A stretch of DNA of 64,000 nucleotides from Prionace glauca (Eukaryota > Chordata > Chondrichthyes > Carcharhiniformes > Carcharhinidae). Positions 46,246 through 56,681 of this stretch are shown piece after piece (the stretch's first letter is position 1; the number at the start of each line of letters is the position of its first letter). Under the pieces are notes generated by a model. It was not told where the DNA came from and did no database searches. It was given only the letters and a program-made list of their open reading frames with translations. The stretch spans positions 112,773,476-112,837,475 of the forward strand of contig CM075728.1 in the NCBI GenBank assembly GCA_037974335.1, in the 5' to 3' direction. The translations under genes and the position numbers were made by a program.

Positions 46246-46461
46246 TGTGGCTGTAAAAACCTGTTTTATAAAAAGAAACGTAGAAAATTGAATCAATGTT
46301 GGCACGTTTTGGAAGCCCAAATGGTGAAAATGTCTGCAAATTTTACTAATATCTGTTAAATTTCAGTAATGTCCAAAATATGTTCATTTAACAATACAAA
46401 AGTTACATGTTGAATTTTAAAGAAGTGGCTCTCACTAGAAAGAGCTATGTTCTCTGCTTGA

Positions 46462-46762
46462 GGGCAGCAGAGTGGCTAGCACTGCCATCTCACAGCACCA
46501 GGGACCCAGGCTTGATTCCCGGTTCGGGTCACTGTCTGTGTAAAGTCTGCATGTTCTCCCCGTGTTTGTGTGGGTTTTCTCTGGGTGCTCCAGTTTCCTC
46601 CCACAGTCCAAAGATGTGCAGGTTAGATGCATTGTCCATGCTAAATTCCCCTTCAGTGTACCCGAACAGGTGCCAGAATGTGATGACTGGGGAATTTTCA
46701 CGCTAATTTCACTGCAGTGTTAATGTAAGCCTACTTGTGACTAATAAATAAACTTCAACTTT
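46462..46762 (+). mobile_element. tRNA-derived SINE
   Basis: Head GGGCAGCAGAGTGGCTAGCACTG, box B CAGGCTTGATTCCCGG, body CTCCCCGTGTTTGTGTGGG, tail GTTAATGTAAGCCTACTTGTGAC then AATAAATAAACTT. Nearly full length. Confidence 0.85.
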
Positions 46763-47297
46763 GTTTTGCCAAGGGCAAGAGCTGTTCATTTTCAAATGCA
46801 CATAGTTGGATCAGTTTCCATTTTTACTTTGAACAAATCGCTATGTTCATAAAATCCCAACTCTATTTTCAAACAGGCTTATTTAAAAAAAGTTGCTATC
46901 TTTTTTCAACTTTGCCCAAGCTTAGGTTTTGAAACAGTTAGAATTTAATCTTTTAACACTTTCTAGGCAGTTTCTCACCCAAGATAATTTTTTTGGTGCA
47001 ACCAAGATTTTAAAACTAAGCGTTAAAAAGACAGCACTGTAACCATACAGACCAACTGTAGAAAAGAACTAGAATCTTTCAAAAATCTCTCTTGTTTCCA
47101 CTTTTTCTCCTTTAAAACAGTTTTCAAGTTCCGATGTTCAGTACTTATCCAAAGTTGAAAGGATAAACCAGTAAAACGTGTCTTTAATTTGAATGTAACC
47201 AGTTCTCCTTTAGCTCTGGTGCAAATGCTTTGAAAAATTCTAATTAGATTTTGAATCTGCTCTTGCTCCTCCTCTCTTAAGCCTTGCTGGACCCACT

Positions 47298-47485
47298 CAT
47301 GGGCAGCATGGTGGCACAGTGCTTAGCACCCCTGCCTCACAGGGAACCATGTTCAATACCTGGCTTGGGTCACTGTCTGTGTGGAGTCTGCATGTTCACC
47401 TGAACAGGTGCTGGAATGTGGGATTTTCACAGTGACTTCATTGCAGTGTTAATATAAGCCTACTTGTGACATTAATATATAAAGT
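47298..47485 (+). mobile_element. tRNA-derived SINE, internally deleted
   Basis: Head TGGGCAGCATGGTGGCACAGTG and the GTCTGTGTGGAGTCTGCATG segment run straight into CCTGAACAGGTGCTGGAATG and the tail AATATAAGCCTACTTGTGAC. The middle of the body is missing. Confidence 0.8.
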
Positions 47486-48013
47486 TCCACAGTATAACCC
47501 AATATCTCTCATAGTGGAAAGTTGCATGTTCATTTGATGATCTTCCTCCATTTCCCTCAGAACCAGCATCAGATCTGGTGATTGTTTTGCTGAACACCAA
47601 TCTGCTCACAGATGTGGCTCTAAATTTCCCATTGCTTGTTACTTTCTTTCTCCATTCTCTTTCACACTGACCTTCCTGTCTCCAACCTTCCGTATCATTC
47701 TAGTGAAGCTCAAGATCAGCTCCAGGTACAGCACTTTACCTTTCTATTTAATTTTAATATTGACTAAAAATGCAACAAAAGGAAACCCAAGATATATATA
47801 TATAAAGAAACATATCCCAATTTGATTTCATTAATAGTGCTAACCATTGTGCCACCATTGCCATAACTGTTTAAATATACTCTGTGACGTATATTCCTCT
47901 TTTTTTTATATTTATATATCTTAGATTTTGTTGCATTTTTAGATGTGCCTTTCGCTGTTCATTTGTCACATTCTTTATTTCTTTAATATTGTAATCCAGT
48001 TCTATGATTTATG

Positions 48014-48335
48014 ATTGGGGCAGCACAGTGGTTTACGCTACTGCCTCTCAGTGCCAGGGGCCCAGGTTCAATTCCGGCCTCAGGTGGACTGCCTGTGCAG
48101 AGTCTGCATGTTTTCCCCAAATCTGCATGTGTTCTTGCGGGTGCTCTGGTTTCCTCACACACTCCAAAGAAGTGCGGGTTAGGTTGATTGGCCATGCTAA
48201 ATTGCCATTTAGTGTCAAGCGGATTAGCAGGGTAAATACATGGGGTTACAGGGATAAGGCCAAGATGGGATTGTTGTTGGTGCAGACTCAATGGGCCAAA
48301 TAGCCTCTTTTTGCACTATAGGCATTCTATGATAT
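48014..48335 (+). mobile_element. HE1-type tRNA-derived SINE
   Basis: Head GGGGCAGCACAGTGGTTTACG with box B CCAGGTTCAATTCCGG, body TTAGGTTGATTGGCCATGC and GGGGTTACAGGGATAAGGCC, tail GGGCCAAATAGCCTC and TTTGCACTATAGGCATTCTATG. Confidence 0.85.
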
Positions 48336-48647
48336 TTTGAATTTATGATTCATTAATGGATTTGGCAGCTGTTTAAAAATGTGTTCCCCATTCCATCTAA
48401 TTGTGCAAATAGCTGTGCCTGCTTTTATTTTGACCCAGCATCCAAAAAAGTAACTTTTGTTTTCTGTCCACAGATATCACCTGGCTAGCAGAATACTTGT
48501 AGTATTTCCTGTTTCCAATTTCTAGTATCTGTTTTCTTTTCATTGTGATTTACTGTTGTGCCATGTAAATGAGCTGAGAAAGCTACGTTATAGTAACATT
48601 TTCATTTCGCATAAGTATTGTGAAGATTTTTTTCAAAACTTTTAAGT

Positions 48648-48908
48648 TAAAATTTATTTATTAGTCACAAGTAAGCTTACATTCATACTGCAATGAAGTT
48701 ACTGTGAAAATCCCCTAGTCACCATCTCCTGGCGCCTGTTTGGGTACACAGAATTTAGCATGGTCAATTCACCCAACCTGTACATCTTTTGGACTGTGGG
48801 AGGAAACCGGAGCACCTGGAGGAAACCCATGCAGACAGTGACCCAAGCTGGGAATCGAACCTGGGTCCCTGGCACTGTGAGGCAGCAGTGCTAACCACTG
48901 TGCCACTG
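48648..48908 (-). mobile_element. tRNA-derived SINE, antisense
   Basis: Antisense tail ATTTATTAGTCACAAGTAAGC, body TTGGACTGTGGGAGGAAACCGG, head CTGGGAATCGAACCTGGGTC (box B) and TGCTAACCACTGTGCCAC. Complete and well preserved. Confidence 0.85.
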
Positions 48909-49166
48909 TAATTCTGGAGCTCAAGTAAAATCGAGGAATGCTGTAATGCTGCAAAGACTGATTAACTTACACCTCTAAAAAGTTAATGTTAATCAGATCG
49001 CTAAGCAACCTTCAATGTGAAATGTTAAAAATTCTCCATTAACTTGCTATCCATTTGTAGTGTTTTACAGTTTAATATAAGCCATTGCCTTGGAATAAGT
49101 TTCAGTTAGCAGATATTGCTCCGTTTTGCTATTTGCTGTTGAAACAAATGTTTATTTTATCTACAG

Positions 49167-49283
49167 AGCCAAAGGTGGTCGTACCAGCGGGGAAAATAAC
49201 TCTATGTGTAGTTCTAAGCGTACTGATATGTACAGTGATCATTGGCGTTGGATTTTTTATGTATTTGAAGTATCTCAGAAAAG
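49167..49283 (+). CDS. NCR3LG1: Exon 4: transmembrane helix
   Basis: 39 codons between TTATCTACAG and the donor GTAAAAT, phase 1 both ends. A short EPKVVVPAGK connector leads to an uncharged 24-residue helix (ITLCVVLSVL...FFMYL, residues 264-287) with two Cys, then KYLRK as a basic stop-transfer. There is no charged residue in the helix, as expected for a ligand rather than an adaptor-coupled receptor. Reading through the donor adds 18 residues (GKIAFKLLDRKYKLSDYS) and stops at 49,337-49,339, with AATAAA at 49,860, so an unspliced end would yield a complete 310-residue membrane protein. Four further Ig exons follow, which is odd for a terminal membrane exon. The exon is probably optional. Confidence 0.8.
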
Positions 49284-50800
49284 GTAAAATAGCTTTCAAA
49301 TTACTTGACAGGAAGTATAAATTGTCAGATTATTCTTGATCTGTACTGTGATGGTTCATCTCTGTTGGAGATTTTAGCCCACAACTTCGTAGCTTCTCAG
49401 TGTGGGTTTTTGGAGGTAGCACAAAGATGTGCTGGGGAACCCCTCTGGGAAGTTTTCAGGTAAAGGTTGACCCGGCAATTGTCCAGAAATGCTAACTTTC
49501 CCTGGGTGGAACCCAGTCTGATGAAACAATTTTAATTGCTAACTTTAGACGGTTCTGCCAGTGTTATGCTAAAAGTTACTCTGAAAGAGTTATAAGAAAC
49601 AACTTCAGTGCAATCATCTTAAATGCCCAGACCCTGCACAGGATTCCCAACTCCCCTGACCATACCCAAGTGTTATACTATTTAATTTCTTCTGAAAAAT
49701 AGTTATGGGTCTATCTGCCAAAAGCTGATGAAAATCATGCAGCTAACTGGTTCTGATATATCTGGAGAAACTCGGTGCACCACACACGAATTCAGCTTAA
49801 AGTCACATCAGTTCAAAAACAAGGCTTTGGGAGATGTGGAGGCTTTTAGTAAAAACTTCAATAAAGTCATTAAAAGACATGAATTTAAATAATCCTGAAA
49901 TTATGTATGTAATTAAAAAGATTTATACATCTTGTTTAAACCCTTACTTTACAATTGGATGCAAAACTATTTTACAAATTATTTTGAGTTATTTGTGGGA
50001 ATTTAGTTCCCAGATTTCACAGAATGATTTGGTTACATCAGCACAACCAATTTAAATTTGGGTATAGCAATAATATAGTGATAGCAGGAGCATGCAGCAT
50101 GTTTGCACATGCAAGTATTTTTTAAACATGTTTTGGATCTCCTATGATGTTGTTGACAGTGTGTTCTGATTCCTTTTCCTTCGTCTTTTGATTTGATTGT
50201 ACTGATCTGTGTTAGTCCACCATACTCTGCCTGTCTTTTGCACACATCATGTGCAAATAGGCACACATCATGTGTGCCTATTTTACCGTCTCCCTCCCTT
50301 CTTTTGACTCTCATTATGGTGGTTGCCTGCTCTTTTTTATGTCAACTGATCTTTCTCCCAGATCTGTGTTCTGTTTGGGTTTAGCCTCTTCTTTGCTGAT
50401 GTTCCTCACTATAATGCAGAATGCTTGTTTCTTTCATGCATTACTGACCTCTGCTGCTTTGTTTAGTTGCTGCTTTCTGTCCTTGTGTCCTGATGTTTCA
50501 GTAATTTTGCCTTAGTTTCATACTTGGTGTGTAACTTGTCTCTCCCTCTCTCTCTATATACCCCTTTATTTTAACCTGGGGATGCTAATCATTTTAGTCA
50601 AGGCAGATTTGTTTCAGTAAGAAACATGTCCCCATTTGATTTCATTTTGGCTAAATATTATTCTTCCTGTTCTATTATTATTAATATTTATTATTCCAGT
50701 AATAATGATCAGTCATAGGATGGATTTGTGCTGTTATTTGTTTGAAATGACAGACCCTGTGATAAAGAATGGATAAAGTGCTAAATGTTTTCTTTTAAAG
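49284..50800 (+). other. NCR3LG1: Intron 4 or alternative 3' UTR of the short form
   Basis: GTAAAAT to TCTTTTAAAG, 1.5 kb. It contains the read-through tail codons to 49,339 and an AATAAA at 49,860-49,865, and otherwise no repeat or exon that I recognise. Confidence 0.5.
49860..49865 (+). terminator. Candidate polyadenylation signal for the short membrane form
   Basis: AATAAA about 520 bases after the read-through stop of exon 4. No downstream GU-rich element was assessed beyond eye inspection, so this is a candidate only. Confidence 0.3.
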
Positions 50801-51232
50801 CCCCTCCGAAAGTTTCAGACATCAGCAAACCTCCACGGATTATACATTTGCAAGAAGCCCTTTTGAATTGTCAGATTTCTGGGTATAGGCCTGAGAATAT
50901 TTCTGTTAAGTGGTCGCTACAACGCAAAGACAAGAAATCAAATGTGATTTTCCAGTGGACTCAAACCCCAAGCAACACGCAGGATGATGCTTCAGATGTC
51001 TGCCAGAATCTTATTTCACCATGTGAACCTCAATATGATGAACACGATGAATCCTTCAAATTTGAGATGCCTGCAGTTGAGTACAACAGTGATGGTAGCT
51101 CCAATGTCAATTGCAAAGCCGTGTTCTGTCCTGACGTGTATAAAGATGATGGAGCTATTCTTCGGGTTCAAGTTGATCATTGTACTCTCGGAAAGCCTAT
51201 AATTAAGGAAATCAAGCTGAAAGTTGAAGGAA
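50801..51232 (+). CDS. NCR3LG1: Exon 5: long C1-like Ig domain with non-canonical cysteines
   Basis: 144 codons, acceptor TTTTAAAG, donor GTAAGTAT after a phase-1 A. B-strand Cys24 in LLNCQISGYRP and Trp38 in VKW are standard, but the F strand reads LRVQVDH, with Val123 where C1 domains have Cys. Five other Cys (68, 75, 105, 110, 128) lie in an enlarged C-E region and after the F strand, which probably form other disulfides. The insert CEPQYDEHDESF is strongly acidic. Start and spacing (Cys24, Trp38) equal those of exon 6, so the two look like tandem duplicates. The exon comes after the membrane exon and would be extracellular only if that exon is skipped. I do not recognise a specific orthologue. 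Confidence 0.75.
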
Positions 51233-52084
51233 GTAAGTATAAATCCCCTCAGTGAATTTGATTTTGTTTAATTGGTTGGTACTTTTTGTGTACCAACCAA
51301 TGAAGCCAAGCGAACATAACTAAAGAAATCTTGTTTATGAAGTGCATCTTTTTTTTGTTTGACACAGATTTAAGCTACCTTGTTCCAGGATAGTGTGGAT
51401 AAAATGATCCACAGTTACACATAGTGGAAAACATGTCACTGGAATATTAAGCCACAAATTGCTGTGTCCATTTTATCTGAGTCCTGTAAATTTTACACTT
51501 CCTCCTTCAGTTCCACAGCCCCTGTGATTGGAATTAACTTTGTTAGATGCAGTTGTGAAATAGATGCAACAGTGTTGCAACATTTGGAGAGCGGACACTT
51601 TATTGTTTCTCATAGGCCTATAAATCATCAATCTTGTGCATTTACACCAGGGGTTGGCAAATTTTGTTGAGCTAAAGAACATTTTCAACAAAAAAAAATT
51701 CAAACTATTGGGACAAAACAAAGACAATGGAGTAAAGGCATAACCATATCTTTTAGAGGAAAATGTTTTTTTTTTCAGAAGCTAGGGAATATTATCTGCA
51801 TATTTGATGCTGTAAGAATAATTTGCTTTAATCTCTCTCTGATGCTTTTAAGAATGATGCTAATTATTGTACAAATTTCAGATAAATGCAATCCAACTGG
51901 GCAAAAGTCCAGTTCTTATGTCCCTGGGATAAATTAAAAAGTTATTTTTCCTTTCAAAATTGAATCTTGATGCTACACAGATCTTAGATTTACCTTCAAC
52001 TTTCTCAATAATTTCCTAGAGAATCGTAGTGATATGTTTCTCTTCACAAAGAATTAGAACAACTATGTTTTCCTAAATTATTGT

Positions 52085-52310
52085 TTTTAATGATGTGGAG
52101 ATGCTGGCATTAGACTGGGGTGGGCACAGTAAGAAGTCTCATTACACCAGGTTAAAGTCCAGCAGGTTTATATGGAATCACAAGCTTTTGGAGCACTGCT
52201 CCTCCCTCAGGTGAGTGATGATGAAGGAGCAGCGATCCAAAAGCTCTTGATTCCGAATAAACCTGTTGGACTTTAATCTGGTGTGGTGACCTTATTGATT
52301 TTAATCATAA
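52085..52310. repeat. Foldback (long inverted repeat) element
   Basis: ACACCAGGTTAAAGTCCAGCAGG...GGAATCACAAGCTTTTGGAGC on the left is mirrored by GATCCAAAAGCTCTTGATTCC...CCTGTTGGACTTTAATCTGGTGT on the right, with about 50 bases between. The arms are about 70 bases. No coding capacity; probably a dispersed miniature element. Confidence 0.75.
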
Positions 52311-52732
52311 AAAATCAACAGGTCATTTAATTTATTGTTTTACCTATGCTCGAAACAATAATGATAGCAACATAAAACCAGTTCCTCAAACCAAGAGCAT
52401 TGTGCAGTTGTAGGTATACCACACAGTTTATTTAATGCGCAGTGATGTGTTTTGTTAAAATGATTATTTGAAATCATAAGGTACAGCCTAATTAACTTTT
52501 AATCCCCGTATTTAAAAATATAGCTGTCACTTCAGCAAGCGAGACAAATTCCCTAAGAGTGATATTTCTCCTGATAGTTATAAAGTTCAGCATTAAATAC
52601 TTGTGAATGCTAACGCCTTTAACATTTCTGAATTGAATTGAGATATACATAGAACATTACAGCGCAGAACAGGCCCTTCGGCCCACGATGTTGCGCCGAC
52701 CAGTTTTTTAAAAAAAACACTGACCCACTAAT

Positions 52733-54610
52733 CTAAACCAATCCCTTTTCGTCCATAAACCTATCCACAGATCTCTTAAACGCCCCCAAACTAGGCGCAT
52801 TTACAACCGCAGCAGGCAGGGCATTCCAATCCCTCACCACCCTCTGGGTAAAGAACCTACCCCTGACATCCATCCTATAACTACCCCCCCTTAATTTAAA
52901 GCCATGCCCCCTCGTGCTAGCTTTCTCCATCCAAGGAAAAAGGCTATCACTATCCACCCTATCTAAACTTCTAATCATCTTATATGTTTCAATAAGATCC
53001 CCTCTTAGCCTCCTTCTTTCCAGCGAAAACAACCTCAAATCCCTCAGTCTCTCCTCATAGGACCTCCCCTCTATACCAGGCAACATCCTGGTAAACCTCC
53101 TCTGCACCCTCTCCAAAGCCTCCACGTCCTTCCTGTAATGTGGGGACCAGAACTGCACACAGTACTCCAAGTGCGGCCGCACCAAAGTTGTGTACAGTTG
53201 TAACATGACGCTGCGACTCCTAAATTCAATCCCCCTACCAATAAACGCCAAGACACCATATGCCTTCTTAACAACCTTATCTACTTGATTCCCAACTTTC
53301 AGGGATCTATGTACACATACACCTAGATCCCTCTGCTCCTCCACACTATTCAAAGTCCTCCCGTTAGCCCTATACTCAACACATCTGTTACTCCTACTGA
53401 AATGAATTACCTCACATTTCTCTGCATTAAACTCCATCCGCCACCTCGCGGCCCAGCTCTGCAACCTGTCTAGGTCACCCTGCAAACTATGACACCCTTC
53501 CTCACAATCAACCACACCTCCGACTTTGGTGTCATCAGCAAACTTACTAATCCACCCAACTATACCCTCATCCAGATCATTAATAAAAATTACAAACAGC
53601 AGTGGCCCCAAAACAGATCCCTGAGGCACACCACTCATAACCAAACTCCATGACGAATATTCACCATCAACTACCACCCTCTGTCTCCTATCTGCTAGCC
53701 AATTCCTGATCCAAGTACCTAGATCACCCCCAATCCCATACATCTGCATTTTCTGCAGAAGCCTACCATGGTGAACCTTATCAAACGCCTTACTAAAATC
53801 CATATATACCACGTCAACTGCCTTACCCCTATCCACCTCTTTGGTCACATTCTCAAAGAACTCAATAAGGTTAGTAAGGCACGACCTACCTGCTACAAAA
53901 CCATGCTGACTGTCTCTAATCAATTCATTACTCTCCAAATAACTATAAATCCTATTCCTAATAATTCTTTCTAAAACCTTGCCCACAACAGAAGTAAGAC
54001 TCACCGGTCTATAATTCCCAGGGAAGTCTCTGTTCCCCTTCTTAAACAATGGGACAACATTCGCTGTCCTCCAATCTTCCGGTACTATACCAGAGACCAA
54101 CGATGACCTGAAGATCAGAGCCAGAGGCTCTGCAATCACCTCTCTAGCCTCCCAGAGAATCCTAGGGTAAATCCCGTCCGGACCAGGGGACTTATCTATT
54201 TTCAAGACCTCTACAATATCCAGCACATCCTCGGTATCAACTGCAATACTTTCTATTTTACACCCCTGCACCCCAGTGTCGTCCTCAGCTACATTCATGT
54301 CCCCCTGCGTGAACACCAAAGAGAAATATTGGTTCAATGTCTCTCCAATCTCTTCCGGTTCCACACACAACTTCCCTCTACTGTCTGTAACTGGCCCTAA
54401 TCTTGCCCTAACCAACCTTCTGTTCTTGACATACCTATAGAACGCCTTAGGATTCTCCTTAATCCTATCAGCCAAAGTCATCTCATTTCCTCTTTTAGCC
54501 CTTCTTAACTCCCTCTTCAACTCCCTCCTAGCCAATCTAAAGCTTTCTAATGCACTACCTGAGCCCTCAAGCCTCATCCAGACATAAGCCTCCTTTTTCT
54601 TCCTAACCAA
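52733..54610 (-). CDS. CR1 ORF2 reverse transcriptase part
   Basis: An open frame of 625 residues. Motifs in order are ENPKAFYRYVKNRR, VVPLFKKGNRDFPGNYRPV, YMDFSKAFDKVHHG (first catalytic Asp), SGVPQGSVLGPLLF, FADDTKVGG (the Asp pair) and LVRPHLEYCVQFWSP. It continues in the same frame from the endonuclease part at 54,677-55,612, separated by one in-frame TAA at 54,677-54,679 (minus strand). It would otherwise be a full ORF2. Confidence 0.9.
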   Translation of the reverse strand: MVRKKKEAYVWMRLEGSGSALESFRLARRELKRELRRAKRGNEMTLADRIKENPKAFYRYVKNRRLVRARLGPVTDSRGKLCVEPEEIGETLNQYFSLVFTQGDMNVAEDDTGVQGCKIESIAVDTEDVLDIVEVLKIDKSPGPDGIYPRILWEAREVIAEPLALIFRSSLVSGIVPEDWRTANVVPLFKKGNRDFPGNYRPVSLTSVVGKVLERIIRNRIYSYLESNELIRDSQHGFVAGRSCLTNLIEFFENVTKEVDRGKAVDVVYMDFSKAFDKVHHGRLLQKMQMYGIGGDLGTWIRNWLADRRQRVVVDGEYSSWSLVMSGVPQGSVLGPLLFVIFINDLDEGIVGWISKFADDTKVGGVVDCEEGCHSLQGDLDRLQSWAARWRMEFNAEKCEVIHFSRSNRCVEYRANGRTLNSVEEQRDLGVCVHRSLKVGNQVDKVVKKAYGVLAFIGRGIEFRSRSVMLQLYTTLVRPHLEYCVQFWSPHYRKDVEALERVQRRFTRMLPGIEGRSYEERLRDLRLFSLERRRLRGDLIETYKMIRSLDRVDSDSLFPWMEKASTRGHGFKLRGGSYRMDVRGRFFTQRVVRDWNALPAAVVNAPSLGAFKRSVDRFMDEKGLV

Positions 54611-54676
54611 CGAATCAACTTTTTTAGTACACCACGGTTCCGTAGCCCTACCAAATCCTCCTTGCCTGACAGGGAC

Positions 54677-55612
54677 TTACCTATCACAGACCCACAGTAG
54701 CTGTTCCTTGAAAAAATTCCACATTTCGGACGTTCCCAGTCCCTGTAATCTCCTAGTCCAACCTATGCTTCCCAATTCTCTCCTAATAGCCTCATAATTA
54801 CCCTTTCCCCAGCTAAAACTACTGACCCGAGGTTCATGCCTATCCCTTTCCATCACTAAGGTGAACGTGAACGTAACCGAATTGTGGTCACTATCACCGA
54901 AATGCACACCAACTTCCAAGTCTAGCACCTGGTCTGGCTCATTACCCAGCACCAAATCCAATATAGCCTCACCTCTAGTTGGCCTATCTACATACTGAGT
55001 CCAAAAACCTTCCTGCACACTTTGAACAAAAACTGACCCCTCTAACGAGCTAGAGCTATAGCAATTCCAATCAATATTAGTAAAGTTAAAGTCCCCCATG
55101 ACAATTACCCTATTACTTTCACTCCTAACCAGGATCGTCTCCGCAATCCTTTCCTCAACCTCTCTAGAACTTTTTGGAGGTCTATAAAAGACTCCCAGCA
55201 GGGTGACCTCTCCTCTCCTATTTCTAATCTCCGCCCATACTACCTCAACAGACAAGTCCTCATCAAACTTCCTCTCTGACACTGTGATACAGTCCTTGAC
55301 CAATAATGCTACCCCACCCCCCCTTCTACCTCCTTCTCTGCTCCGACTAAAACATTTGTACCCCGTGACCTGCAACATCCATTCCTGCCCCTGCTCTATC
55401 CATGTCTCTGAAATGGCCACAACATCAAAGTCCCAGGTACTGATCCACGCTGCAAGTTCATCCACTTTATTGCGAATACTCCTCGCATTAAAGTATACGC
55501 ATTTCAAACCCTGCTCCGCCCCTCCCCCACAATGCCGTGTATTGCAGTCCCCATCTATGCCCCCCTCACTTTCACCCCCTCTACTCAGGATCCCACAACT
55601 TGGAGACCACAA
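54677..55612 (-). CDS. CR1 ORF2 endonuclease part
   Basis: 311 residues with all the APE-endonuclease marks: VYFNARSIRNKVDEL, ISETWI, GVFYRPP, VMGDFNFTNIDW, FGDSDHNSVTF. The domain nicks target DNA to prime reverse transcription. It is followed in frame by a single TAA and then the RT part at 52,733-54,610. Confidence 0.9.
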   Translation of the reverse strand: MWSPSCGILSRGGESEGGIDGDCNTRHCGGGAEQGLKCVYFNARSIRNKVDELAAWISTWDFDVVAISETWIEQGQEWMLQVTGYKCFSRSREGGRRGGGVALLVKDCITVSERKFDEDLSVEVVWAEIRNRRGEVTLLGVFYRPPKSSREVEERIAETILVRSESNRVIVMGDFNFTNIDWNCYSSSSLEGSVFVQSVQEGFWTQYVDRPTRGEAILDLVLGNEPDQVLDLEVGVHFGDSDHNSVTFTFTLVMERDRHEPRVSSFSWGKGNYEAIRRELGSIGWTRRLQGLGTSEMWNFFKEQLLWVCDR

Positions 55613-55774
55613 TTTTAAGGTAGTTTGAGCATGTTATTTTTTAAATGACAATTACCATATATTTTCTGGAATAATTTCTAAAGATGCCATTTTAAAACCT
55701 GAAAATCTAAGTTCTTGATTTTAAGCAAATAAGTTACTCAATGGAACATTATTTTGCTTTCTATCTCTTTGCCA

Positions 55775-56025
55775 TGAATTTGGAGTCACAGGAAGGACAA
55801 TAGATTTCCTTCCCTAAAGGGCATTACTGAACCGGACAGATTTTACAGCAATCAGCAATAATTTTGTAGTCATTGTTAGACTTTTAATTCCAGATTTTTA
55901 TTGAATTCAGATTTCACCATCAGTGGTGGTGAGATTTGAACCCAGGTCCCCAGAGCATTATACTGGTCTCTGGGTTATTAATCCAGTGAAAATGCCTCTA
56001 TGTCACTACTTCCCCTTTTGAATGA
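55775..56025 (-). mobile_element. SINE fragment, antisense, tRNA-like head preserved
   Basis: ATTTCCTTCCCTAAAGGGCATTA matches 35,750, followed by GGTGGTGAGATTTGAACCCAGG (a tRNA-like box B in reverse) and CTCTGGGTTATTAATCCAGTG. It lacks the ATTCATTCGTGGG tail part seen in the other copy. Confidence 0.65.
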
Positions 56026-56303
56026 CCTCCCATAGTCACATTTTTTTGAATAAGATTGACGTTTTTAAAATTATATTCCGAGTGTTTCTGGTCTTGTCAA
56101 ATGCTACAAGTCTGCCAACATGCAGTTTGAATCTTGTGCTGCAGAATTAACAACTTTTCATTGTCAGCATTGCAGAAGTGCCCATTATATCTCTTAATAA
56201 GATAGTAGGTATCATAAACTTTCAGGTTTAAGGTGGTCTATATTCTACACATTCTGAGAATTATTTTTAAAACATTCTACTTTTCCTTTTTTTTAAAAAA
56301 AAG

Positions 56304-56681
56304 TTGAGCCGAGGATAACTGATATAGTGATACCTCCTTGTATCATTCATGAAGAAGTGCTGGCTGTGACCTGCCCAATTAATGGATTTAAACCCCGACC
56401 ACTGGCTATCACTTGGTACAAAAAGAAGGACAATGTAATAAAAGAAATTGTGAAACTTGAACCAGAGGGAGCAGAGTTGGTTGAAGGGAGCAAAACAGAG
56501 CAGCCCAAATACGCTCACAATATAACTGAGCTGGAATATGAAGACAAGACATACAGTGTTGCCAGCGTTCTACATTTTGTACCAACTATTGAGGAAGACC
56601 ATGAAGCAACATATGTTTGTGAAGTAAGACATCCAGCAACAGCTTCAATAATACAAAAAGAGATTACCTTAAATGTAAAAG
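56304..56681 (+). CDS. NCR3LG1: Exon 6: C1-set Ig domain
   Basis: 126 codons with a T/A-rich acceptor ending AAAAG and the donor GTATTG, phase 1 both ends. It is canonical: Cys24 in VTCPINGFKP, Trp38, then YSVASVLHFVP and Cys106 in YVCEVRHP. An extra Cys13 lies before the B strand, and Asn73 (NIT) is a sequon. The acidic, charged C-E region (EPEGAELVEGSKTEQ) is longer than in a constant domain of antibody type. The EPRITDIVIPP start parallels PPKVSDISKPP of exon 5, a sign of duplication. I expect an extracellular domain of the long form; the binding partner is unknown. Confidence 0.8.

Larger units (their letters stand above)
42394..49166 (+). other. NCR3LG1: Intron 3, GC-AG type
   Basis: Begins GCAAGTT and ends TATCTACAG, 6.8 kb. 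It contains a small palindromic repeat (43,938), a hAT-like transposon (44,256), an old CR1 (45,345) and five SINEs between 45,960 and 48,908. 42,430-43,930 and 46,763-47,297 contain nothing I can name. 43,140-43,400 looks repeat-like. Confidence 0.65.
52646..55618 (-). mobile_element. CR1-clade LINE (subfamily B), ORF2 nearly intact, no ORF1
   Basis: The antisense tail begins ATAGAACATTACAGCGCAG, and the element extends past the ORF2 start, where it is truncated near 55,618. It carries the complete endonuclease and RT and differs from subfamily A in its 3' UTR and in coding motifs. It is inserted in intron 5 against the sense of the gene. Confidence 0.9.
51233..56303 (+). other. NCR3LG1: Intron 5
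   Basis: GTAAGTAT to TTAAAAAAAAG, 5.1 kb. It contains a foldback repeat (52,085), an antisense CR1 (52,646) and a SINE (55,775). The stretch 51,240-52,080 shows no gene. Near 51,649 the text CCAGGGGTTGGCAAATTTTG resembles a hAT end without a visible partner. Confidence 0.65.

Noticed and set aside
48648-48908. Internal A and B boxes of the SINEs as tRNA genes
   Set aside because: Each box pair belongs to a SINE head followed by the conserved SINE body, with no cloverleaf acceptor stem.
51649-51700. hAT transposon end (CCAGGGGTTGGCAAA)
   Set aside because: No matching inverted end within a reasonable distance.
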